From NCBI RefSeq assembly GCF_050589705.1, contig NZ_JBNGOT010000008.1:62001-126000 (forward strand): a stretch of 64,000 nucleotides of DNA, written 5' to 3'. The notes under the pieces were generated by a model. That model was not told the DNA's origin, did not search any database, and saw only the letters and a program-made list of their open reading frames with translations. Every line of letters starts with the position of its first letter. Position 1 is the stretch's first letter. The DNA comes from Sunxiuqinia rutila (GTDB taxonomy: Bacteria > Bacteroidota > Bacteroidia > Bacteroidales > Prolixibacteraceae). A program made the position numbers and the translations under genes. Below, piece by piece: positions 25,961-33,073 of the stretch.

Positions 25961-26016
25961 GTCGTTAAAAACGACACAAAACGAACCCCTTGTTACCGCT
26001 TCGCTCAAACAAGGGG
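25961..26016. other. Two inverted repeats between the repeat array and the HEPN gene
   Basis: GTCGTT-AAA-AACGAC lies at 25961-25975 and CCCCTTGTT-N13-AACAAGGGG at 25986-26016. They lie downstream of the HEPN gene on its strand and could act as a terminator or mark an element edge; neither has a T run after it. Confidence 0.4.
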
Positions 26017-26100
26017 GAGTTGGGGCTTATGGATTCCAAATCCGATCCAGCCACGGTTGGCTATAGATACATCTGGAAGAGCAGGGAGATGGTGTAAATG

Positions 26101-26778
26101 TTAGCAGTTGTTTTTTATTTGCATAATAATCAAATTCAAAAATCTCTCGGAGTCCTCTACGAATGAACTAATATATTTTTCATCGTCAATGTAAATTTGC
26201 CCATTTTCAATAATTATCAATCGTTTATCAGATATGAATAAATTATAGTTAGATTGTTTTTCTAAAGGTTTACTTTTATCCTTGATTAAATTACCATTGT
26301 AGTGAGCAATTAGATTTCGCAGTTTGTTAACTTTTTTTATTTGCATATAAATTCTGTCCATTTCCTTGTCATTGAAATCCACTAATCTTGTTTTTTTTAT
26401 GTACTCAATGCAATTACCCAATATGTTTATTTGCTTGTCAATATATTTTTCGGGCAATAGAAAATGTTTGTCAATAAAGTAGCAGATTAGTTTTAAGGAG
26501 TGTTCAAAAACGGAATAACTAGATAAAATCAAACTGTTATAATAAATGTAATTGTTTAACCCTTTTATTGTGGACTGAAATCTTGTAAACTCTCCAATAT
26601 TATCGCAGTCAATTATTTTATCTTTCTTGGGATTATAGAATCCCTTAAAATCATTTTCATTTTCTATCATTTTTAAAATGTTATTCAAACTTAGTCCCAA
26701 TCTCATAAATAATAAGTCTATGTTTGATTGTATTATTTGAAAATGGAGTACGCCTGGCTTATTTGCTATAGTAGACAT
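26101..26778 (-). CDS. HEPN-motif protein of AT-rich cassette (putative RNase)
   Basis: 225 aa, very Asn/Ile/Lys-rich and markedly more AT-rich than the flanking genes. The central part is helical (SSYSVFEHSLKLICYFIDKHF), and at R154-N-L-I-A-H159 it has the R-x4-H motif with Asn after Arg, which is the catalytic signature of HEPN-domain ribonucleases. A single motif in a helical context is suggestive, not proof. It lies 49 bp downstream of a three-helix membrane protein on the same strand, so the two likely form one unit. No nucleotidyltransferase (MNT) antitoxin is present. Plausible roles are RNA cleavage in defence or toxin activity; alternatively it is a non-catalytic HEPN-like scaffold. 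Confidence 0.55.
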   Translation of the reverse strand: MSTIANKPGVLHFQIIQSNIDLLFMRLGLSLNNILKMIENENDFKGFYNPKKDKIIDCDNIGEFTRFQSTIKGLNNYIYYNSLILSSYSVFEHSLKLICYFIDKHFLLPEKYIDKQINILGNCIEYIKKTRLVDFNDKEMDRIYMQIKKVNKLRNLIAHYNGNLIKDKSKPLEKQSNYNLFISDKRLIIIENGQIYIDDEKYISSFVEDSERFLNLIIMQIKNNC

Positions 26779-26827
26779 GTTGTATGCACTCAGATATTTG
26801 GTTTTTATTTTAATCTAAACATTTTTG

Positions 26828-27259
26828 TTATAAAGAAATAAATACATTGTATGTTACAAGTAATGCCATTCCGAGAAGCAGGAATAAGTATGACATTTTT
26901 TCAAGAATCAAAGTTCTTTTTTTATGTTTTACAAAAACTGGTTTTACTTTTTCATCTTTTTTTAATGCATTTTCTATTTCACTCTGAAGTACAGGAAGGA
27001 TTCGCTCAGGTAGATGTGAAAAGTCATATATAACAACAACCATAGACAATATCCCAATTAAAAGGGAAATGACTGAAAAGACAAATGTCAAGCGAACATA
27101 CAAGCATTGAGAAGTTGTTGTGTGAAGAGAAATTATTATACCTAGAATGCTTGAGGAAACAAGGATCACGTGTTTATAAAAAGATATTTTTTTATCTGCA
27201 GATTCTTTGACAATTTCATTCAACTGTTCAAGCTGATTATGGTAATAATTGGTGTCCAT
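26828..27259 (-). CDS. Three-TM small membrane protein of the AT-rich cassette
   Basis: 143 aa. A short amphipathic helix (about 1-28) precedes membrane helices at about 31-48, 54-80 and 122-143, with a charged cytoplasmic-type loop between the second and third. The topology recalls small SLATT-like or other membrane effectors found beside nucleic-acid enzymes in defence loci, but I see no diagnostic motif. Base composition is as AT-rich as the HEPN gene and unlike the surrounding operons, pointing to joint acquisition. It is the first gene of the pair. Function not recognised. Confidence 0.55.
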   Translation of the reverse strand: MDTNYYHNQLEQLNEIVKESADKKISFYKHVILVSSSILGIIISLHTTTSQCLYVRLTFVFSVISLLIGILSMVVVIYDFSHLPERILPVLQSEIENALKKDEKVKPVFVKHKKRTLILEKMSYLFLLLGMALLVTYNVFISL

Positions 27260-27650
27260 AATTTTTTAAATATTTTTTATTCTACACTATATTCTGAGGT
27301 TTAAAATCCTATAGAAATTAAGATAAGTTTGCAGTCTTTTAAATTACTGCCAACGTCTGTGCATATTTACCTGGTAAATATATCCCGTTATTATTCGACT
27401 TGTTTTTGCACGTTCAATGATCGTTTGGCGATTCCGGGTGGAAAAGGGAAGGAGCGTCCTTGTTCGGGTTCATATTCTTACGTTTAGGTCATTTCAGGTT
27501 TCGCTGATGAAGTTACAAAACTTTACAAAATGTACGCATCCGTAAGTGTCTTTTTATTTCCGTTCTAACTAGCTGATTGCTCCAACAAGGGGTCGTTGGG
27601 CGAATTGTTGCGTAAAAACCGGGGGACTCCCCTACTTCAAAGTACGTGCA
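27260..27650. other. Upstream region of the AT-rich cassette, including a palindrome
   Basis: No gene is seen in these roughly 390 bp. A 19-nt palindrome at 27363-27381 (ATATTTACC-T-GGTAAATAT) lies about 100 bp upstream of the membrane-protein start. Composition changes here from very AT-rich to mixed, so this may be the edge of the acquired segment. Confidence 0.5.
27363..27381. promoter_or_regulatory. Perfect 19-nt palindrome upstream of the HEPN cassette
   Basis: Nine-base arms ATATTTACC and GGTAAATAT flank a single T. Position and symmetry suit a dimeric regulator site or a recombination core. No regulator gene is in the cassette. Confidence 0.45.
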
Positions 27651-27690
27651 AAAAAAAGGCTCCGATCTTTTGGGGAGAAAGATCGGAGCC
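27651..27690 (-). terminator. Terminator of the lipoprotein gene
   Basis: On the minus strand a perfect 13-bp stem (GGCTCCGATCTTT and its complement) with a 7-nt loop is followed by seven T's, just after the stop of the lipoprotein gene. Confidence 0.92.
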
Positions 27691-27716
27691 CTTGTTACAT
27701 ATATCTTCAGTAAAGC

Positions 27717-28688
27717 TTACGGACGCTCAAATTCGTTCACACTTTTTACTTTAAACACGCGCGAAGATTCCCCGTTGACCATTTCGTAGTTCACCTGACG
27801 CAGCTTGTTGGTTCCGGCAATGGGGAAGCGCTGGCTCAGGGTCGTTTCCACAATGGCAAACTCATCGCCTCCCTCGTAGCCTTGGTTGATGGAGGAATCG
27901 AATTTGATATCCTGAAAGTAAACATCGCTCATCGACTTGCGATTGTTGACCGAATAGGCAATCACCGTTCCTTTGGTAGTTTCTTCGTTGCGAATGAAAA
28001 CCACCACTTCGGGCGAGCCATCACTGTTCAGATCCTCCACTTCGGCCCAAACCACCTGCCCATCCATTTCGTGCTCAACCGAACGGTTTGAGATCTCCAA
28101 ACCAAAGGGTACAATGGTTAACCAGCTTTTGCCCTCCTTCATCTTACTCGAAACATGAAAGCCAATTCCCTGCAATTCCAGTACCTGGCTAAAAAGGGTT
28201 TGGTCAACCTGCTCCGGATCCAGCTCCCCGGCAATCTTTTGATAGTTGCCAGCCACCGTGGCTCCTCCTGAGCAATAGAAATACAACACGCCTTCATCTT
28301 CCGCCTTTTCGGGTTTAATGGTTAACTGATCGCCTTCAAAAGCAAACAAAACCGGTTTTCCATCCACCACGGCACGAAAAACACCTTCTGAAATTTCCCG
28401 GGCCGTGACATCCCATGTACAGGTTGGCCGCTTTTTATCCGCCCGCGACCGAACGGAAATGGCCAACTGCTTCTCATCCTGTTGGCTCACCTTTATGCCT
28501 ACCCAGTCGTAGCCTTCACTGCGCTTAAAATAATCCGGCGTCACGTAATTTCCTGACACCGTTTTTTCAACCGCTTGCTCTACAACCACCGACTCTTTTT
28601 CGGCTTCTGTTTTTTTCGTCTGCGTTCCGCAGGCAAACAGCATGGTTCCCACCAAGCCGCTTAGCAATATTCTTTTTGATCGTTTCAT
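27717..28688 (-). CDS. Hypothetical lipoprotein
   Basis: 323 aa from the ATG at 28688, which starts a clear lipoprotein signal (KRSKRILLSGLVGTMLFAC, Cys about 20). A longer frame begins 10 codons earlier without a better signal. The mature part is beta-rich. One segment, DLNSDGSPEVVVFI, resembles a calcium-binding or FG-GAP-like Asp loop. It likely sits in the periplasm or outer membrane. No specific family is recognised. It is a single gene with its own terminator. Confidence 0.65.
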   Translation of the reverse strand: MKRSKRILLSGLVGTMLFACGTQTKKTEAEKESVVVEQAVEKTVSGNYVTPDYFKRSEGYDWVGIKVSQQDEKQLAISVRSRADKKRPTCTWDVTAREISEGVFRAVVDGKPVLFAFEGDQLTIKPEKAEDEGVLYFYCSGGATVAGNYQKIAGELDPEQVDQTLFSQVLELQGIGFHVSSKMKEGKSWLTIVPFGLEISNRSVEHEMDGQVVWAEVEDLNSDGSPEVVVFIRNEETTKGTVIAYSVNNRKSMSDVYFQDIKFDSSINQGYEGGDEFAIVETTLSQRFPIAGTNKLRQVNYEMVNGESSRVFKVKSVNEFERP

Positions 28689-28790
28689 ATTTTTCTGTTT
28701 TCGGCTTCTTTTACCCAATGTTTCTAAAACAACTCCTGTTTTAATCGAATGTTTTGTTCCCCGTCATTTTTTTGATGAGAACCGGCCAAT

Positions 28791-28820
28791 AAAAAAATCC
28801 GGCTTCGAAAAACCGGATTT
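28791..28820 (-). terminator. Terminator of the TPM/LemA operon
   Basis: On the minus strand AAATCCGG-N10-CCGGATTT is followed by a T run, about 30 bp past the stop of the last TPM gene. Confidence 0.8.
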
Positions 28821-28847
28821 GAATGTCATATTTTATCGTGTCTGGCA

Positions 28848-29651
28848 TTACCAGCTTCCGCCGGCACCACCACCGCCAAAACCGCCACCACCGAAGCCGC
28901 CGAAACCGCCACCGCCGAAGCTTCCGCCTCCACTGGAGAAGTTACCAAACGAACCACCATGGCTGCGTCCTGATCCCATCATGCCGCCCATCAGCAACCA
29001 AAATGGCAAACTGCTTCCACGCGTTCCGGTGCTGTAATAGCGTCGTCGTCCGCGGAAAATGGGAATAATGAAAAAGAAAATGATGAACAGCAAGAAGATA
29101 AACGGAAATCCGCCACTTCCTTCCGAGGCTTTTTCATGGTATTCCTGCGCCGTGAATTCGCCCCGGGCCAATCCCATGATCACCTGTGTTCCGGCATATA
29201 AACCGCCAAAGGTGTCGCCTTGCTTAAAACGGGGAATCATCTCGTAGTCGATAATGTCGCGATTGGCCACAGCGTCCGGAATAACCCCTTCCAGTCCATA
29301 GCCCACAGCAACAAAAATCTGCCCCCGCTCGTTGGCTGTTTTTGGTTTGAACAGCACCACCACGCCGTTATCCTTGTCCTTTTGTCCAATGCCCCACTCT
29401 TCGCCCAGGCGAAAAGCAAAGCTCGACGCATCGTAGCCATTCAGGCTAGGAACTGTTACGATGGCAATCTGGTTGGAGGTTTCGCGGGCAAACTGCGCCA
29501 GCTCCATCTCCATGCGCTGTTCCTCGGCATTGGAAAGCACATCGGCCAGGTCATTCACCAATCGCGGCGGATTAGGCCGTTCGGGCAAATCCTGGGCCGA
29601 CACGGCCAGACTCAAAAAAAGTAATAGTAAAAATGAAAGTCTTTTTAACAT
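28848..29651 (-). CDS. TPM-domain protein with Gly-rich tail (YgcG type)
   Basis: 267 aa: signal peptide (about 1-19, ending VSAQ), a TPM/YgcG domain (about 25-165) with VVLFKPKTANERGQIFVAVGYGLEGVIPD, a transmembrane helix (about 183-199), and a C-terminal tail of Gly, Ser and Phe repeats. TPM-domain proteins of this kind are often next to LemA, as here, and have been linked in other organisms to membrane protein maintenance; exact function is uncertain. It is the last gene of a three-gene operon with another TPM protein and LemA. Confidence 0.88.
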   Translation of the reverse strand: MLKRLSFLLLLFLSLAVSAQDLPERPNPPRLVNDLADVLSNAEEQRMEMELAQFARETSNQIAIVTVPSLNGYDASSFAFRLGEEWGIGQKDKDNGVVVLFKPKTANERGQIFVAVGYGLEGVIPDAVANRDIIDYEMIPRFKQGDTFGGLYAGTQVIMGLARGEFTAQEYHEKASEGSGGFPFIFLLFIIFFFIIPIFRGRRRYYSTGTRGSSLPFWLLMGGMMGSGRSHGGSFGNFSSGGGSFGGGGFGGFGGGGFGGGGAGGSW

Positions 29652-29657
29652 GCTACG

Positions 29658-30098
29658 CTATTTTTTTCCGAATGATATTTCATCCGACAATTCATTGACA
29701 TCATCCGTTTGATAAGGGAAATGGGCCTTCAGCTGCTCGCCGGCCTTTTCTATTCCCTCAGCCAAACCTTCTGCAAACCGGCCTTCTTTAAACTTCGAAA
29801 GCATATGCTCTTTAATTTCATCCCAGAAATCGGCCGGAACTTTGGCGTTAATGCCGGCATCGCCCAAAATGGCAAACTTCCGGTCGCTTACGGCCAGGTA
29901 AAACAACACCCCGTTTCGAAGCGCTGTTTTGTGCATCGCTAACTTTTCAAACCAATAGGCCGCACGGTCAAGCACATCTTCCGGGCATTTGCCCTCCACA
30001 TGCACCCGAACCTCGCCCGAAGTGTTCAACTCGGCTGCTTTTACGGCATCGGTAATTTGTTTTTTCTCTTTGTCTGTAAAAAAATCTTGTACTGACAT
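29658..30098 (-). CDS. TPM-domain protein, short form
   Basis: 146 aa with one TPM-type domain: VHVEGKCPEDVLDRAAYWFEK, LRNGVLFYLAVSDRKFAILGDAGIN and FKEGRFAEGLAEGIEKAGEQLKAHFP are the typical blocks. It lacks the signal peptide and Gly-rich tail of the neighbouring TPM protein and so may be cytoplasmic or membrane-associated through partners. It sits 6 bp from the long TPM gene and 11 bp after lemA. Confidence 0.85.
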   Translation of the reverse strand: MSVQDFFTDKEKKQITDAVKAAELNTSGEVRVHVEGKCPEDVLDRAAYWFEKLAMHKTALRNGVLFYLAVSDRKFAILGDAGINAKVPADFWDEIKEHMLSKFKEGRFAEGLAEGIEKAGEQLKAHFPYQTDDVNELSDEISFGKK

Positions 30099-30109
30099 GG
30101 TTTATTGTT

Positions 30110-30703
30110 TTAGTCGAAACTTACTTCAGGGGCTTTCTCAGCGCCTTGATCTGCTTCAAAGTAGGCTTTCTTTTCAAAGCCGAAAAGATTGGCATAAATA
30201 TTTTTAGGGAAAGAGCGAATGTAGGTATTGAATGCACGGGCACTCTCGTTAAACTTCCGACGCTCTACCGTAATCCGGTTTTCGGTGCCTTCCAGCTGAG
30301 CCTGTAAATCCAGGAAACTCTGGTTCGCTTTCAGGTCAGGATACCGCTCTACAACCACCATCAGTCGGCTCAACGCTGAACTCAAACCGGCCTGCGCTTG
30401 CTGAAACTGTTGCAAAGACTGCTCATTCAGATTTTCGGGATTCACATTAACCGAAGTGGCTTTCGAACGCGCTTCAATCACACCTTCCAAGGTTTCCTGC
30501 TCGTGTGAGGCGTAACCCTTTACGGTATTCACCAGGTTCGGAATCAAATCAGCCCGCCGCTGATACACGTTTTCTACCTGTGCCCAGCTGGCATTGACGG
30601 CTTCATCCTGAGTAACCATCGTATTATAAGTCCCCTTAACCGAGGAGTACATCAACAACACAACAACTGCAATAGCAGCTAAAATGATCCAAGTCTTCTT
30701 CAT
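30110..30703 (-). CDS. lemA: LemA family protein
   Basis: 197 aa from the ATG at 30703 (a longer frame adds seven codons). One N-terminal transmembrane helix (about 5-20) is followed by a long helical bundle with VNASWAQVENVYQRRADLIPNLVNTVKGYASHE and SFPKNIYANLFGFEKKAYFEAD, the conserved LemA blocks. Function is not established; it co-occurs with TPM proteins, which are the next two genes of this operon. Confidence 0.92.
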   Translation of the reverse strand: MKKTWIILAAIAVVVLLMYSSVKGTYNTMVTQDEAVNASWAQVENVYQRRADLIPNLVNTVKGYASHEQETLEGVIEARSKATSVNVNPENLNEQSLQQFQQAQAGLSSALSRLMVVVERYPDLKANQSFLDLQAQLEGTENRITVERRKFNESARAFNTYIRSFPKNIYANLFGFEKKAYFEADQGAEKAPEVSFD

Positions 30704-31072
30704 ATTTTTTTTTATTAAAGCCAAAACTCAAGAATTAAGATTGTCAGATATTCTGATTTTCGGACGGCAGTCCCGGTTTTTAAAATCGCTACCCTTTATC
30801 TCCAAATTCTTTTGTCATGGGTGTTTTATATTCCAAAATTATTTATTCATAGTTTAATTCAACATTCTATCACTACAACAATTGGTCTGCGCGTTCCTCC
30901 CTCCTCAATCCTTCAACTTAATCGTAAGCTTTCGAATATCTGAACTTCTAAAACCGAATATCCGGTGTACAAATATTACAAAACCGAATGAAAATCAATG
31001 TTTCTTTTCGGGGAAAGTCCCAAATTTGTCGTCAGAGCTAATTATTCAAAAGATGAACCAAAAAATCCGGTT
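30704..31072. other. Divergent intergenic region between lemA and hutU
   Basis: No gene seen. A minus-strand promoter candidate at 30834-30862 (described separately) is the only feature I can support; a frame upstream of hutU from 30998 is open but lacks family resemblance. Confidence 0.4.
30834..30862 (-). promoter_or_regulatory. Candidate promoter of the lemA operon
   Basis: On the minus strand, TTG at 30862-30860 and TAATTTTG at 30841-30834 are 18 bp apart, close to the phylum consensus. The resulting 5' leader would be about 125 nt, so it is tentative. Confidence 0.35.
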
Positions 31073-33073
31073 ATGACAAAATTCGAATTTCAAGCAGCCA
31101 TCCGGGAAGGCATTCCCAATCCACTTCCCCCTAAAAAAGCCTATGAACCGGCTATCAATCACGCTCCCAAGCGAAAAGACATTCTATCAAAAGCTGAAAA
31201 AATTCAAGCATTAAAAAATTCACTCCGTTATTTCCCGGAAGAGCAACATGCCATTTTGGCACCTGAATTTGCTGAAGAGCTCAACACTTTCGGGCGAATC
31301 TACATGCTTCGACTTCGTCCGGATTACGAAATGAAAGCCCGGCCAATTAGCGACTATCCAGCCAATTCTGTCCAAGCAGCCAGTATCATGCTAATGATTC
31401 AAAACAACCTGGATTATGCCGTAGCTCAACACCCACACGAGCTCATTACCTACGGAGGCAATGGGGCTGTTTTCCAAAACTGGGCACAGTATCGCCTTTG
31501 CATGAAATACTTGTCAGAAATGACGGATGAGCAAACCCTTGTTTTATACTCAGGCCATCCGATGGGACTTTTCCCATCACATCCCAATGCGCCACGGGTG
31601 GTGGTCACCAATGGGATGGTGATCCCGAATTATTCGGGACGTGATGACTACGAACGTATGAATGCGCTTGGAGTCACTCAATACGGACAAATGACTGCAG
31701 GTTCATTCATGTATATCGGACCACAGGGAATTGTGCACGGAACCACCATTACCGTGATGAACGCCGCTCGCCTGCAAGGAGCCACCGACATGGCTGGAAA
31801 AATCTTCGTTTCTTCCGGCTTAGGCGGTATGTCAGGCGCTCAGCCCAAAGCAGCTAAGATTGCCGGTATGGTTGGAGTTGTTGCCGAGATTAACCCCAAA
31901 GCCACACAGGTTCGTCATGAGCAAGGCTGGGTTGACGAGGTTTATGAAAATCTGGATGAGCTAATCGTTCGGATGCAGGAAGCCAAACAAAACAAAGAAG
32001 CGGTTTCAATTGCTTACCAAGGTAACATTGTTGATTTGTGGGAGAAATTTGCAGACGAAAATATCGTGGTTGATCTCGGTTCTGATCAAACATCGCTGCA
32101 CAACCCATTTGGTGGTGGCTACTATCCTGCAGGAATCGATTTTGAAACTGCCAAACAAATGCTTGCCGAACAACCTGAACAATTTAAAGAAGAAGTTTAT
32201 AAAACCCTGCGCCGGCATGTTGCAGCAATCAATAAACTGACTTCCCAAGGCATGTATTTCTGGGACTATGGCAATGCCTTCCTCTTGGAAGCTGGCCGTG
32301 CCGGAGCGGATGTGTTTAAAGCAGATCAGCAATTCCGTTACCCATCCTATGTACAAGATATTATGGGCCCGCTATTTTTTGATTATGGCTTTGGGCCTTT
32401 CCGCTGGGTATGTACCTCGGGAGATCCCATTGACTTGGCTCAAACAGATGAGATTGCAGCCCAAGTACTACGAGAAATCTACCAACATTCTCCCGCTGAA
32501 ATTCAATCGCAAATGCAAGACAACATTCATTGGATTGAAGAAGCTGGAAAAAATCAATTGGTAGTTGGTTCTCAAGCCCGTATCCTTTATGCTGACGCAG
32601 AAGGACGGATCAAACTGGCACAAGCCTTTAACCAAGCAATTCGGGATGGAAAGATTTCTGCTCCGATTGTTCTGGGCCGTGACCACCACGATGTTTCCGG
32701 AACGGATTCACCTTACCGCGAAACATCAAACATCTATGATGGCTCGGCCTTTACAGCTGATATGGCTATCCAAAACGTCATTGGGGATTCATTCCGGGGA
32801 GCAAGCTGGGTTTCCATTCACAATGGCGGTGGTGTTGGCTGGGGCGAGTCAATCAACGGCGGCTTTGGACTCACCATAGATGGCAGTGCCGAATCAGACC
32901 AACGTTTGGAGATGATGCTTCATTGGGATGTGAATAATGGAATTGCCCGTCGCAACTGGGCTGGAAACCCATCGGCTGTTTTTGCCATTAAGCGAGCCAT
33001 GGAGGCCAATCCAAACCTAAAAGTAACCTTGCCTCACGAGAGCTCTGATGAGACTTTAAAAGGTCTGTTTTAG
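31073..33073 (+). CDS. hutU: Urocanate hydratase
   Basis: 666 aa from the ATG at 31073 (MTKFEFQAAIREGIP). Urocanase features are clear: YGGNGAVFQNWAQY, the NAD-binding GGLGGMSGAQPKAAKIAG, and YGFGPFRWVCTSGDP with the conserved Cys. It hydrates urocanate to imidazolone propionate in histidine breakdown. It is about 100 residues longer than the Escherichia/Pseudomonas type, as seen in other Bacteroidota. No hutH, hutI or formiminotransferase gene lies in the window, so it is a detached piece of the pathway here. It overlaps the convergent histidine kinase gene by four bases. Confidence 0.95.
   Translation: MTKFEFQAAIREGIPNPLPPKKAYEPAINHAPKRKDILSKAEKIQALKNSLRYFPEEQHAILAPEFAEELNTFGRIYMLRLRPDYEMKARPISDYPANSVQAASIMLMIQNNLDYAVAQHPHELITYGGNGAVFQNWAQYRLCMKYLSEMTDEQTLVLYSGHPMGLFPSHPNAPRVVVTNGMVIPNYSGRDDYERMNALGVTQYGQMTAGSFMYIGPQGIVHGTTITVMNAARLQGATDMAGKIFVSSGLGGMSGAQPKAAKIAGMVGVVAEINPKATQVRHEQGWVDEVYENLDELIVRMQEAKQNKEAVSIAYQGNIVDLWEKFADENIVVDLGSDQTSLHNPFGGGYYPAGIDFETAKQMLAEQPEQFKEEVYKTLRRHVAAINKLTSQGMYFWDYGNAFLLEAGRAGADVFKADQQFRYPSYVQDIMGPLFFDYGFGPFRWVCTSGDPIDLAQTDEIAAQVLREIYQHSPAEIQSQMQDNIHWIEEAGKNQLVVGSQARILYADAEGRIKLAQAFNQAIRDGKISAPIVLGRDHHDVSGTDSPYRETSNIYDGSAFTADMAIQNVIGDSFRGASWVSIHNGGGVGWGESINGGFGLTIDGSAESDQRLEMMLHWDVNNGIARRNWAGNPSAVFAIKRAMEANPNLKVTLPHESSDETLKGLF

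Noticed and set aside
26101..26778. HEPN/MNT toxin-antitoxin pair
   Set aside because: The partner gene is a membrane protein with no nucleotidyltransferase motif.
27520..27620. Integron-type attC site
   Set aside because: A GTTGGGC core is present but the matching partner core and a proper folded site are not convincing.
28848..28990. Proline-rich plus-strand protein
   Set aside because: It is the antisense reading of the Gly-rich tail of the TPM gene.
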